A stretch of DNA of 64,000 nucleotides from Rhizobium sp. ZPR4. GTDB lineage: Bacteria; Pseudomonadota; Alphaproteobacteria; Rhizobiales; Rhizobiaceae. The stretch is from assembly GCF_040215725.1 (NCBI RefSeq), contig NZ_CP157967.1:3832001-3896000 (forward strand). The letters run 5' to 3'. This document shows, piece by piece, positions 46,148-55,161 of the stretch. The position numbers were made by a program, and so were the translations under genes. The stretch's first letter is position 1, and the number at the start of each line of letters is the position of its first letter. The notes under the pieces are model-generated. The model worked only from the letters and a program-made list of their open reading frames with translations. It was not told the DNA's origin and searched no databases.

Positions 46148-47364
46148 AGGAAACTCCTCCCATGCGGCCCGGCCGCAATTCCCAAATGCTTCGCGACCGT
46201 CTCACCGATATCGGCGTAGGTCTGCCGGACGCCGATGGAACGGGAACGAATGCCGGGCCCGTAGGCCATGACTGGCACGCGCTCGCGCGTATGATCCGTG
46301 CCGCGCCACGTCGGGTCGCAGCCATGGTCGGCCGTCAGAATGACGAGATCGCCGGGCTTCAGTCTCTCGTGCACTTCAAGCAGGCGCGCGTCGAAAGCCT
46401 CGAGTGCCGCTGCATAGCCCGGCACGTCGCGGCGATGGCCATAGACCATGTCGAAATCGACGAAATTGGTGAAGACCAGATCGCCGTCCTCGGCCTCATC
46501 CATGGCCTTCAGCGTCGCATCCATCAGCGCCATGTTGCCATTGGCCTTGATGACCTTGGAGATACCCTGATGGGCAAAGATATCGCCGATCTTGCCGACC
46601 GCATGCACCGTGCGCTCGGCCTTGACCAGGCGGTCGAGCAGCGTCGGTTCCGGCGGCAGCACGGAGAAATCGCGGCGGTTGCCGGTTCGCTCGAAGGTCG
46701 CCACGGTCTCACCGACGAAGGGGCGGGCGATGACGCGGCCGATATTGTAGGGATCGAGCAGGGTGCGCACGATCTTGCAGAGACCGATCAACCGGTCGAG
46801 GCCGAAATGCTGCTCGTGTGCGGCGATCTGGAAGACGGAATCGGAGGAAGTGTAGCAGATCGGTTTGCCGCTGCGGATGTGTTCTTCGCCGAGCTTGGCG
46901 ATGATATCCGTGCCGGAGGCATGGCAATTGCCGAGAATGCCGGGCAGGTCGGCTGCCTCGCAGATGGCCTTCACCAGCTCCGGCGGGAAGGCATCGCCCT
47001 CTGCCGGAAAGTAACCCCAGTCGAACATGACGGGCGTGCCTGCGATCTCCCAATGGCCCGATGGCGTATCCTTGCCGCGGGAGGTTTCGTTCGCGCAGCC
47101 ATAAAGGCCGTAGAGCTTTTCCGGCAAAGGCATGCCGGCGGGATAATTGCCCGTTGCCGCCTTGGCGATCTCCAGCAAGCCGAGGCCGGACATGGTCGGC
47201 AGCGTAAGAGGGCCTTGGCGCAAGCCGTCGCGATCGGCAGCGCCTGCGGCGCAGAACTCGGCGATATGACCAAACGTATCGGCACCCTCATCGCCATAGC
47301 TTGCCGCATCCGGGCCGCCACCGACACCGAAAGAATCCAGAACGAAGAGAAAGGCGCGCGCCAT
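46144..47364 (-). CDS. deoB: phosphopentomutase
   Basis: 406 residues. It interconverts (deoxy)ribose-1-phosphate and -5-phosphate, linking PunA/DeoA to DeoC. Alkaline-phosphatase-like metal motifs are LDSFGVGG at 8-15 and [18 protein letters not shown] near the C-terminus. It is the first gene of a deoB-add unit, placed opposite to the cdd-punA-deoCA operon. Confidence 0.95.
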   Translation of the reverse strand: MARAFLFVLDSFGVGGGPDAASYGDEGADTFGHIAEFCAAGAADRDGLRQGPLTLPTMSGLGLLEIAKAATGNYPAGMPLPEKLYGLYGCANETSRGKDTPSGHWEIAGTPVMFDWGYFPAEGDAFPPELVKAICEAADLPGILGNCHASGTDIIAKLGEEHIRSGKPICYTSSDSVFQIAAHEQHFGLDRLIGLCKIVRTLLDPYNIGRVIARPFVGETVATFERTGNRRDFSVLPPEPTLLDRLVKAERTVHAVGKIGDIFAHQGISKVIKANGNMALMDATLKAMDEAEDGDLVFTNFVDFDMVYGHRRDVPGYAAALEAFDARLLEVHERLKPGDLVILTADHGCDPTWRGTDHTRERVPVMAYGPGIRSRSIGVRQTYADIGETVAKHLGIAAGPHGRSFL

Positions 47365-47495
47365 AGATCACCCGATAGAATGCCGTCACCCGGGAGGTGT
47401 TCCGGGTTATTGGACGTCACCCATATAACGGAGGCATCGACTTGGCAATTTTCCGTTTTGGAGCAGCATTTCGGGCGCGATTTGGGGACGAGCTA

Positions 47496-48086
47496 TCAGC
47501 AGTCGCTGCAGCTGATCGAATTGCCGACGCGCTGCCGGTAGTAATACTGCCGGCTGATGGTGATCTGGCTGGTGCCGCTTGGCAGGAAATTAGCGCCGAA
47601 GCTGATGAGCTGATAGGGAAGGGCAAGTTCGCTGCGAACGAGGAAAGTGCTCGCCTGATTCATGTTGGCCGGCACCGTGACTGTCGAGCCGGCCGTGTAT
47701 GGCGTGGTGCCATCCTGCGCCCAGGACCAGGCGATGGTCGCCTTGCCTGTCGTGTCGATCGAAATACCGCTGATCTTCAGCGTCAGGCCGGTCGTGCTAT
47801 AGGGCGCGAAGATCGCGCCGGCAACGGAGGGCATCGTTGCAAGCACGGACTTGGTGACCGACGATTGCTGTGAGATGATGTCCGCAATCGAACCTGCAGA
47901 ACGGCTGGCACGTTTCGAGGCATTGAGGCCGACGGTAAGCTCAAAGGCACCGAGATAGAGCATCAGCAGTACGGGAAAAAGAATGGCGAATTCGATCGCG
48001 CCGACACCATCTTTGTTACGGGCAAAGCGTCTCAGGATGCCAAAGGGCGTACTTTCTTTCCCGATCATGCTCTTGAGGCCGTTCAC
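47496..48086 (-). CDS. TadE-like pilus assembly pseudopilin (second)
   Basis: 196 residues. A charged N-terminus precedes the TadE helix DGVGAIEFAILFPVLLMLYLGAFEL (about 27-51), with the pseudopilin cleavage-site-like G-VGAIEF. A beta-rich extracytoplasmic domain and two C-terminal Cys follow. GTG start overlaps the first TadE gene stop (GTGA); ATG at 48068 is an alternative. Probably TadF-like minor component of the Flp pilus. Confidence 0.82.
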   Translation of the reverse strand: MNGLKSMIGKESTPFGILRRFARNKDGVGAIEFAILFPVLLMLYLGAFELTVGLNASKRASRSAGSIADIISQQSSVTKSVLATMPSVAGAIFAPYSTTGLTLKISGISIDTTGKATIAWSWAQDGTTPYTAGSTVTVPANMNQASTFLVRSELALPYQLISFGANFLPSGTSQITISRQYYYRQRVGNSISCSDC

Positions 48087-48703
48087 GGATAATTCTCGTT
48101 CTGAAAGGCCGCGGTTGCGACGATGAGATAGACTGATGCGGAGCCGTTGGTTGGATGCACGTTGGTAAGATAGGGGCGCAGCAGATCCGTTATGATCTGC
48201 CAGCGATAATAGGCACGCACCATGTTCAGCGACTTGGCGCCGCCGGGCACAAAAGCAAAGCCGGTGGTGCTGAGATCGGAATAAGGATCGGTCGATGACT
48301 GGCGGGGGATCGTCGTCGGCATGGACGCAAAACTCGAATAGCTCTCTACATCGAGATAGAGGTTCGCCGGCGTCTGTACCTCGGAGGAGGAGCAGGTAAT
48401 GAGCACGGCAATCTCGTTGCAGAATGCCTGCCGGAACTGCTGCGAAGTCGTATTGGCCGCAGTAATCTGCCCGGTCCGAATCTGGCGCGCCAAAGTATCG
48501 ACGGCGTTTGAAACGACCTGCTCCGCAGTAAAGGCGACGAAGGTTTCGATGATTGCAAAGACGATCAGAAAATAGGGGATTGCAAGCAAGGCAAATTCGA
48601 TCGCTGCTGTCCCGTCCCGAGAACGCACGAATTCACGCAAGCTGCCCCGGGCATGTCGCCGTGTGCGGCCTGTATTGGCGTGAAGGGTATTGTCTGACGT
48701 CAT
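48083..48703 (-). CDS. TadE-like pilus assembly pseudopilin (first)
   Basis: 206 residues with the TadE helix DGTAAIEFALLAIPYFLIVFAIIETF (about 30-55) after a basic N-terminus, then an extracytoplasmic domain with one Cys pair. The ATG at 48703 has no clear ribosome site. It is in operon with the second TadE-like gene, on the minus strand, facing away from the main cpa operon. It is likely processed by CpaA. Confidence 0.85.
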   Translation of the reverse strand: MTSDNTLHANTGRTRRHARGSLREFVRSRDGTAAIEFALLAIPYFLIVFAIIETFVAFTAEQVVSNAVDTLARQIRTGQITAANTTSQQFRQAFCNEIAVLITCSSSEVQTPANLYLDVESYSSFASMPTTIPRQSSTDPYSDLSTTGFAFVPGGAKSLNMVRAYYRWQIITDLLRPYLTNVHPTNGSASVYLIVATAAFQNENYP

Positions 48704-48857
48704 GGGAAGCCCGCGGCGATTTACACGCGGACGACACTAGAATTGCTTTCTTGATAATCCGTTTCTCTTCTCTCTTCATATTTAGAGGAAACCAGGATTA
48801 TCGTTTGTTGCTCAATTCCCTGAATGTACTTTAGAATATTTGCTTTATCGAATGTTG

Positions 48858-49286
48858 TTATTGCCCGGCAGCAGCAGTTGGGGTCGTCGTCGTATTGTTC
48901 TGCTGGGCATGCTGTTCGCAATTGGGCGTACACGACAGCACAGCGCGATCCGTCTGGCGGAAAACACGGACCGTATTGCCTTCGTCGATCGACACTAGGA
49001 TCTGTTCGTCCACGATGGCATTGCCGTCGGCATCGAGCAGGATGATGTTTGTCGTGCCGAAGCTGCGGCCGGTCAGCACGATGGTTTTCGGATCGGCGAC
49101 CGTCGCGTCGGCAACTTGCGAGTTGCCGACAATGACCTTGCTGACAGGGCGATCCAGCTTCAACACGCGCGCGTGATCCATATAGACGCGCAGCATGCTC
49201 TCTCCGGCAGCGTGTGAAAGCTGCGGCGTCATGCCGGCCATGGCGACAATGCCGGCAAGGAATGCTGTTCTGCCGCCGATTGGCAT
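48858..49286 (-). CDS. stand-alone pilus assembly N-terminal (secretin N0-like) domain protein
   Basis: 142 residues. After a signal peptide (ends near SHA, residue 26) comes one pilus-assembly N-terminal domain (KLDRPVSKVIVGNSQVADATVADPKTIVLTGRSFGTTNIILLDADG). It parallels the N-terminus of CpaC at 51462 (VVDLPADAHDILVSDPKMADA...LFGKTVGQTNIFIFGADG). A Cys pair and a low-complexity Asn/Thr tail end the protein. No secretin channel follows. It may cap or pilot the CpaC secretin. Confidence 0.82.
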   Translation of the reverse strand: MPIGGRTAFLAGIVAMAGMTPQLSHAAGESMLRVYMDHARVLKLDRPVSKVIVGNSQVADATVADPKTIVLTGRSFGTTNIILLDADGNAIVDEQILVSIDEGNTVRVFRQTDRAVLSCTPNCEQHAQQNNTTTTPTAAAGQ

Positions 49287-49689
49287 GGCTTGGCCTCTTG
49301 GAAAACTATGGCGAAAAGGATCTCTGGATAGAATGAGAAAGAATGGTGAATGAACGATTAAGGTTGTCTTCTGCCATGCAATTATGGCGCAGATGTCCCA
49401 CGCAGGCCCTCGTCGTCGCCTTCTCCTGCAAATCGTGTATTAATTCGAGACGAATCGTATATCGTACTAATATTCATACATCTAATAATTTCTATTTGGC
49501 TGAAGATTTTCTTTAAAAACATACAGAAGAACATACAAGTCACATTAACTATTCTATTTTCGCTTTTGGATTTACTGCACATTAACCTAATTCTTTAAAG
49601 CGATGGAAACGGCGGGAAGCTACCGTGCAACTCATCCGATCAACGGCAACAGTTGGCGGACGTGCTGTCAACAAAGTGGAGTTAAACTT
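49287..49689. other. 403-bp AT-rich region between divergent pilus genes
   Basis: No gene. This is the most AT-rich stretch near the Tad locus and separates the N0-domain gene (minus) from the pilin (plus). It holds a CtrA-like box at 49571-49587 and the long pilin leader. Confidence 0.65.
49571..49587 (+). promoter_or_regulatory. CtrA-like box before the pilin gene
   Basis: TTTA-CTGCACA-TTAACC differs from the alphaproteobacterial CtrA consensus TTAA-N7-TTAAC at one position. It is about 100 bp before the pilin ATG. Confidence 0.5.
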
Positions 49690-49872
49690 ATGTCCAAGAT
49701 TTTTTCGCGTTTCCTGAAGGATGAATCCGGCGCGACCGCAATCGAATACGGCCTGATCGCCGCGCTGATCTCGGTTGCCATCATCACCGCAGCGACGTCG
49801 CTGGGCGGTTCGCTCAGCACTACCTTCACGAACATCGCTACCAAGATGAATAGCGCTTCGGCTAAGTACTAG
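49690..49872 (+). CDS. Flp/Fap-type pilin
   Basis: 60-residue type IVb prepilin. The leader MSKIFSRFLKDESG ends at Gly14, and the mature part begins ATAIEYGLIAALISVAII, with the Glu5-Tyr6 pair that defines Flp pilins. It is the major subunit of the Tad pilus, processed by CpaA, encoded two genes downstream of the terminator that follows it. No close second copy is in the window. Confidence 0.95.
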   Translation: MSKIFSRFLKDESGATAIEYGLIAALISVAIITAATSLGGSLSTTFTNIATKMNSASAKY

Positions 49873-49906
49873 TAAGTACTTTGGCCGTATGTAAGTAGCG
49901 AAGAAG

Positions 49907-49932
49907 CCGCCCAAAATATTTGGGCGGTTTTT
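49907..49932 (+). terminator. terminator after the pilin gene
   Basis: Arms CCGCCCAAA/TTTGGGCGG with a 3-base loop and a TTTTT run. It would keep abundant pilin mRNA separate from the assembly genes. Confidence 0.9.
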
Positions 49933-49961
49933 AAATTGAGTGATTTGGCAAGGCAGGTAAA

Positions 49962-50474
49962 ATGCTCGAAGCCGCGATATTGCTAATCTTTCCACTCTGC
50001 ATGTCGCTTGCGGCGATCTCTGATCTGCTGACGATGACAATCCCAAATCGCCTGTCGCTGGCACTCGCGATATCGTTCTTTGTGCTGACACCGATTATTG
50101 GACTGTCCTTTGCGGAAATCGGCATGCATGTGGCTGGTGCTGGTACTGTATTCTTTGCCTGTTTTACGTTATTCGCACTGAACGTCATGGGTGGCGGTGA
50201 TGCGAAGCTTTTGGCTGCGGCCGCACTTTGGTTCGGCTTTGATTCATCCCTTGTCGAATTTCTTGTTTACGTCGCGTTTATCGGCGGCGCATTGACGGTT
50301 TTCATCGTCTTCCTCCGCTCCCAGGCCAACACGATACTGGCCATTGGCCTTCCATTGCCGAATTCGCTGGTGATCGCCAAGAAGATTCCTTATGGCATTG
50401 CCATTGCCATCGGTGGCGTCATGGCCTTCCCATCCTCACCGATCTTGATCGCGGCGATGCACGGCATATCTTGA
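49962..50474 (+). CDS. cpaA: prepilin peptidase CpaA (TadV)
   Basis: 170-residue A24 aspartyl peptidase without the methylase domain, as is normal for TadV/CpaA. The two catalytic Asp are in AISDLLTMTIPNR (near residue 20) and the GGGDAK motif (near residue 77). About six membrane segments. It cleaves the Flp pilin and TadE-like pseudopilins. It is preceded by the pilin terminator and followed by a 157-bp gap with its own CtrA-like box before cpaB. Confidence 0.9.
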   Translation: MLEAAILLIFPLCMSLAAISDLLTMTIPNRLSLALAISFFVLTPIIGLSFAEIGMHVAGAGTVFFACFTLFALNVMGGGDAKLLAAAALWFGFDSSLVEFLVYVAFIGGALTVFIVFLRSQANTILAIGLPLPNSLVIAKKIPYGIAIAIGGVMAFPSSPILIAAMHGIS

Positions 50475-50552
50475 GCCGGCGAGTAAAAATCAAACTCGCA
50501 CATATATTATTTCTAATATACATCAAGTAATCATGGTTAAGTAACAATAAAT

Positions 50553-50569
50553 GTAACCTCCCATTAACC
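50553..50569 (+). promoter_or_regulatory. CtrA-like box before cpaB
   Basis: GTAA-CCTCCCA-TTAACC, one mismatch from TTAA-N7-TTAAC, 63 bp before the cpaB start. ATGGTTAA at 50533-50540 and TTAACCAT at 50564-50571 also form an inverted pair around it. Confidence 0.5.
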
Positions 50570-50631
50570 ATAATTACACCAATTGCCGGTCATTCTGTGG
50601 GGCGAAGAATCCTGTTCCTCAAGGAATGACC

Positions 50632-51447
50632 ATGAAACCCGCTCGCATAATGATACTCGCAGTGGCAGCCGTCGCGGCCGGGATGGCTGGTCTGCTCGCG
50701 ATGCGTCTGGCTGGTTCGCGCAATATCGTTCCCCAGCAGATTGCGGCGGTGGTGGAGAAGGAGGCGACGATCAATGTCCTCGTTGCCGGTGCCAATCTGC
50801 CCGTTGGTTCGCGTCTGAACCAGCAATCGATCCATTGGATGCCCTGGCCGGAAAGCGGTATCGTCAAAGGCTTCATCACCGAGCGCGAGCGGCCCGATGC
50901 GCTGAAGGATCTGACCGGCGCGGTTGTTCGCCTGCCGATATTCGAGGGCGAGCCGATCCGCGAGGAAAAGGTCGCCGATTCCAACAGTCGTATCCTCTCC
51001 TCATTACTGCCGGCAGGCAAGCGAGCCGTTGCCACGGAGATTTCCGTCGCCACTGGCGCGGGCGGCTTCATCCTTCCGAACGACCGGGTCGATGTCATCA
51101 TGGTGCGCAAGGGTTCGCAGCAGCAGCTCGTCACCGAAACCGTGCTCAGCAACGTTCGTGTTCTGGCTGTCGATCAGCAGATTGAGGAAAAGCAGGACGG
51201 AAGCAAAGCCGTCGTCGGCGCAACTGCGACGCTGGAACTGACGCCGGACCAGACGAAGGTCCTGGCCGTCGCGCATCAGATGGCCGATCGCCTGACGCTG
51301 GCATTGCGCTCCGTTGCCGACGCGCAGCAGCCCGATACGACAGCCGCCGATTATCTGCTGGCCGGCGACAATGGCGGCGGCATGATCCAAGTCATCAAGT
51401 CGGGAGCGATCGTGACCGACGGCCCAACCGGGCCGAAACCGCAGTGA
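50632..51447 (+). CDS. cpaB: Flp pilus assembly protein CpaB (RcpC)
   Basis: 271 residues. A membrane anchor at the N-terminus (ARIMILAVAAVAAGMAGLLAMRLAG) is followed by a SAF domain (INVLVAGANLPVGSRLNQQSIHWMPWP) and the RcpC/CpaB domain. AAGGA is 6 bases before the ATG at 50632. First gene of the cpaBCDEF-tadBC operon. It helps the secretin in the periplasm. Confidence 0.92.
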   Translation: MKPARIMILAVAAVAAGMAGLLAMRLAGSRNIVPQQIAAVVEKEATINVLVAGANLPVGSRLNQQSIHWMPWPESGIVKGFITERERPDALKDLTGAVVRLPIFEGEPIREEKVADSNSRILSSLLPAGKRAVATEISVATGAGGFILPNDRVDVIMVRKGSQQQLVTETVLSNVRVLAVDQQIEEKQDGSKAVVGATATLELTPDQTKVLAVAHQMADRLTLALRSVADAQQPDTTAADYLLAGDNGGGMIQVIKSGAIVTDGPTGPKPQ

Positions 51448-51461
51448 GAAGGGGCGAGACC

Positions 51462-52994
51462 ATGTTAAAGACAAGCAAGAAAGCCAGCCTCCCCCTTGCC
51501 GTAAGCCTCTCCTTCTCGGTCGCCTTTGCCGGCCTGCCCTTGGCAGATGTCCCGGCCTTTCTGCGCATGCCTGCGGCTTTTGCGGGCGGCTCGGACAGCA
51601 TCGTCACGATAGCTGGCCTCGGCACGAAGCGCACACTGAAGCTTGGTCTCAACAAAGCACTCGTCGTCGATCTGCCGGCCGACGCGCATGACATCCTTGT
51701 CTCCGATCCCAAGATGGCGGATGCGGTGACCCGCACCTCGCGCCGCATTTACCTTTTCGGCAAGACGGTCGGTCAGACCAATATCTTCATCTTCGGCGCC
51801 GACGGTAAGGAGATCGTCAGCCTCGATCTCCAGATCGAGCGCGACATTGCTGGCCTGCAGGATAATATCAAGCGCTTCATCCCGGACTCCGACATCAACG
51901 TCGAGATCATCTCCGACAACATCGTCCTGACAGGCATGGTGCGCACGCCGCAGGATTCGATCCGTGCGCAGCAGCTCGCCCAGGCGTTCCTCAAGGGCGG
52001 CGAAGCGACGACACGAAACCAGACTGCCTCCGGCAGCGGCGACAACAACGCCGTCGCGATTTTCGCCGAAGGGCGGCAGACCTCGCAGATCGTCAACATG
52101 CTGCAGATCGAAGGCGAGGATCAGGTGACGCTCAAGGTCACCGTCGCCGAAATCAAGCGCAGCGTCCTGAAGCAGATCGGTTTCGACAATCTGGTCAGCA
52201 ATTCCTCCGGCCTAGGCGTGGCGCAGCTGGGCAGCATCGGAAATACCGGAACCACGAATTTCCTGGGAGTAAACGGCGATCCCAGCAACGCCACCGGCGC
52301 GGGTGGTATCTCGACACTCTTCAAATACGCCCTCGGCAAATACAATATCAGCACCTATCTGAATGCTCTCGAGCAGGCAGGTGCCGTGCGCACCCTGGCG
52401 GAGCCGACATTGACCGCCATTTCCGGACAGGCTGCGACCTTCAATTCCGGTGGCCAGACGCTCTACTCCACCACCGACAAGGACGGCAACACGACGATCA
52501 CGCCCTATACATACGGTATCACGCTGGCCTTCACGCCTGTGGTCCTGGCCGGCGGCCGCATCAGCCTGCATGTGCAGACCCAGGTCTCGGAACCGGTCGC
52601 GTCGTCATCCACCCCGACCTACAACCAGCGCGCCGCCAACACTTCGGTCGAGCTGCCATCCGGGGGATCGATCGCTCTTGCCGGCTTGCTGAGCGACAAC
52701 GTGCAGCAGACGACCTCGGGAACGCCTGGCGCATCGAAGATCCCGATCCTTGGCGCCCTGTTCCGTCAGAAGAGCTTCCAGCGTGATGAGAGCGAGCTTG
52801 TGATCATCGCGACACCCTATCTCGTGCGACCCGTAGCACGCGACAAGCTTGCCCGCCCGGATGACAATTTTTCGCCGACGAACGATGCCGGTGTCTTCTT
52901 CATGAACCGTGTCAACAAGATCTACGGCCGCAAGGATGGTCCGCCGGTCGCCGATGCCGATTTCCACGGCACAGTCGGCTTCATCTACAAATAA
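51462..52994 (+). CDS. cpaC: Tad secretin CpaC (RcpA)
   Basis: 510 residues. A signal peptide of about 43 residues, pilus-assembly N-domain (residues about 60-140), a BON-like segment, and a C-terminal secretin domain (VRTLAEPTLTAISGQAATFNSGGQ, then VELPSGGSIALAGLL). It forms the outer-membrane channel for the pilus. ATG at 51462 follows AAGGGGCGAG. The 14-bp gap to cpaB shows close coupling. Confidence 0.93.
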   Translation: MLKTSKKASLPLAVSLSFSVAFAGLPLADVPAFLRMPAAFAGGSDSIVTIAGLGTKRTLKLGLNKALVVDLPADAHDILVSDPKMADAVTRTSRRIYLFGKTVGQTNIFIFGADGKEIVSLDLQIERDIAGLQDNIKRFIPDSDINVEIISDNIVLTGMVRTPQDSIRAQQLAQAFLKGGEATTRNQTASGSGDNNAVAIFAEGRQTSQIVNMLQIEGEDQVTLKVTVAEIKRSVLKQIGFDNLVSNSSGLGVAQLGSIGNTGTTNFLGVNGDPSNATGAGGISTLFKYALGKYNISTYLNALEQAGAVRTLAEPTLTAISGQAATFNSGGQTLYSTTDKDGNTTITPYTYGITLAFTPVVLAGGRISLHVQTQVSEPVASSSTPTYNQRAANTSVELPSGGSIALAGLLSDNVQQTTSGTPGASKIPILGALFRQKSFQRDESELVIIATPYLVRPVARDKLARPDDNFSPTNDAGVFFMNRVNKIYGRKDGPPVADADFHGTVGFIYK

Positions 52995-53005
52995 GGAGCG
53001 GGACC

Positions 53006-53779
53006 ATGACACCAGCCTTTTCAACGAGGTCAATGAGAGAGCAAGAAATGGCCAGCCTCGAACGCAATACACGCCGCGGTGCTCGGCCTCGTTTCTCAAG
53101 ATCGATGCTGATCCTTCCGACATTGGCGCTGATATCGGCCGTCAGCGGCTGCGCCGGCTCCCCGGATGGCATGACGACGAGCGCCATCAGGGACGACTAT
53201 CGCCAGCGGCATCCCATCGTGCTCACCGAAAAAGAGCATAGCGTCGACATACCGGTTGCAGCCAGTGACCGGCACCTGACAACAGGCATGCGCGATACGG
53301 TTCGCGGTTTCGTGCAGGATTATCGCGCCCATGCCAGCGGCACGGTGGAAATCCTGTCGCCGCGGCAATCGGCAAATGCGTTCGCCGCATCGGCACTCAA
53401 CTCGCAGATCCGCCGGGAGCTGGTCACGAACGGCATTCCATCGGGACGAATCGTCAATAGCTATTACCCGGCCGGCGGCCCGGGCGATGCCGCGCCGATC
53501 CGCCTGCGTTTTACGGCAACGACGGCGGCCACCAATGCCTGCGGCCAATGGCCGGACGACCTTTCGGACAACGCATTCGACAATCAGAACTACTATAATT
53601 TCGGCTGTGCGACCCAGCACAATCTGGCAGCGCAGGTCGCAAATCCGACCGATCTGATTTCGCCGCGCGCGATGACGCCGATCGATGCCGATCAGCGCAG
53701 CAAGGTTATCGCCGATTATCGCAGCGGCTCAACCCCGATCAGCACGGCGACGGTCGGCGGCTTCGGCAGCGGAAATTGA
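53006..53779 (+). CDS. cpaD: pilus assembly lipoprotein CpaD
   Basis: 257 residues. The lipobox AVSGC sits near residue 49 because of a long N-terminal stretch; ATG at 53048 would place it at 35 and may be the real start, although AAGGAG precedes 53006. The CpaD domain with an AANACGQWPDDL-type Cys motif (ATNACGQWPDDLS here) is near residues 175-190. An outer-membrane partner of the secretin. Confidence 0.9.
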   Translation: MTPAFSTRSMREQEMASLERNTRRGARPRFSRSMLILPTLALISAVSGCAGSPDGMTTSAIRDDYRQRHPIVLTEKEHSVDIPVAASDRHLTTGMRDTVRGFVQDYRAHASGTVEILSPRQSANAFAASALNSQIRRELVTNGIPSGRIVNSYYPAGGPGDAAPIRLRFTATTAATNACGQWPDDLSDNAFDNQNYYNFGCATQHNLAAQVANPTDLISPRAMTPIDADQRSKVIADYRSGSTPISTATVGGFGSGN

Positions 53780-53810
53780 ATGCAAGAGACCGGCGCAACG
53801 GGATGAAATC

Positions 53811-55082
53811 ATGAACGCCATCGAATACGATATCGGCCCGACTCCCGCAGAAGCGGAGGAGGTCTCGCGCTCGGGCAATCTCGACAATCTGCGGCCGCTG
53901 CCGCGCATATCCATACATGCCTTCTGCGAAAGCGAGCAGTTGCAGCAGGTGATGGATCAGTGCGCCAACGATCGGCGCATGTCCAAGGTGAGCCTCAGGA
54001 TCACCAGCGGCGGTGTCGCGGCCGCGGCGAACATGTTCGCTTCGGCGCCGACCCCGAATCTCATCATCTTGGAGACGCGTGCCAATCCGCGCGGCCTGCT
54101 GACCGAACTCGAACCGCTCGCTGCTGTCTGCGACCCGAGCACCAAGGTCATCATCGTCGGCTATCACAACGACATCGGTCTTTACCGCGAACTCATCCGC
54201 AACGGCATCTCCGAATATATCGTGCAGCCGACCGATATGGTCGATCTGATGACCGCGATGACATCGATCTTCATCGATCCCGATGCCGAGCCGCTCGGCC
54301 GCAGCATTGCGTTCATCGGTGCCAAGGGTGGGGTGGGCGCATCCACCATCGCCCACAATTGCGCTTTCGGGATTTCCAGCCTCTTCTCGACCGAAACCAT
54401 TCTGGCCGATCTCGATCTGCCCTATGGCACCGCCAACATCGATTTCGACCAGGACCCTGCGCAAGGGATAGCTGAGGCCGTCTATGCGCCGGAGCGCCTC
54501 GACGAAGTCTTTCTCGACCGGTTGCTGACCAAATGCTCGCAGCATCTGTCGTTGCTCGCGGCACCCTCGATGCTCGATCGTGCCTATGATTTCGAAGGAC
54601 ACGCTTTCCTGCCGGTGCTCGACGTTCTTCAGCGCAGTGCGCCGGTCGCAGTCCTCGACCTGCCGCATGTTTGGACGGAATGGACGCGCTCTGTGCTCGG
54701 CGCAGTCGATGAGGTCGTCATTTGCGCCGCACCCGATCTCGCCAATCTGCGCAATGCCAAGAACCTGATCGATGCTCTGCGCAAGCTGCGGCCCAACGAC
54801 AAGGCGCCACACCTCATTCTCAATCAGGTCGGCATGCCGAAGCGTCCGGAGATCAATCCTTCGGAATTCTGCGCGCCATTGGAGACGGACCCGATCGCCA
54901 TCATACCTTTTGACATCAACCTGTTCGGCAATGCTGCCAACAGCGGACAGATGATCTCCGAGACGGATCCAAAGTCACCGATTGCGGAAACTTTCTCGCA
55001 GATATCACACATCGTCACCGGGCGTGTCGCTTTGAAGAAGGCAAGAAAGGGCGGTTTGCTTGGCCTTTTGAAGCGGAAGTAA
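53811..55082 (+). CDS. cpaE: pilus assembly ATPase CpaE (TadZ)
   Basis: 423 residues. A receiver-like N-terminal domain (PNLIILETRANPRGLLTELE...VIIVGYHNDIGLYRELIRNG) lacks an obvious phospho-Asp context. The MinD/ParA-type domain has a deviant Walker A (GAKGGVGAST, near 169-178). It localises the Tad machine at the cell pole in related bacteria. Confidence 0.92.
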   Translation: MNAIEYDIGPTPAEAEEVSRSGNLDNLRPLPRISIHAFCESEQLQQVMDQCANDRRMSKVSLRITSGGVAAAANMFASAPTPNLIILETRANPRGLLTELEPLAAVCDPSTKVIIVGYHNDIGLYRELIRNGISEYIVQPTDMVDLMTAMTSIFIDPDAEPLGRSIAFIGAKGGVGASTIAHNCAFGISSLFSTETILADLDLPYGTANIDFDQDPAQGIAEAVYAPERLDEVFLDRLLTKCSQHLSLLAAPSMLDRAYDFEGHAFLPVLDVLQRSAPVAVLDLPHVWTEWTRSVLGAVDEVVICAAPDLANLRNAKNLIDALRKLRPNDKAPHLILNQVGMPKRPEINPSEFCAPLETDPIAIIPFDINLFGNAANSGQMISETDPKSPIAETFSQISHIVTGRVALKKARKGGLLGLLKRK

Positions 55083-55161
55083 CCCTATGATTTCGCATGG
55101 ACTTTCGAAAGGTCGATCTTTCATGAAGGCTATGCAGCAGCAGTAGAATTGGATCGAAGAC

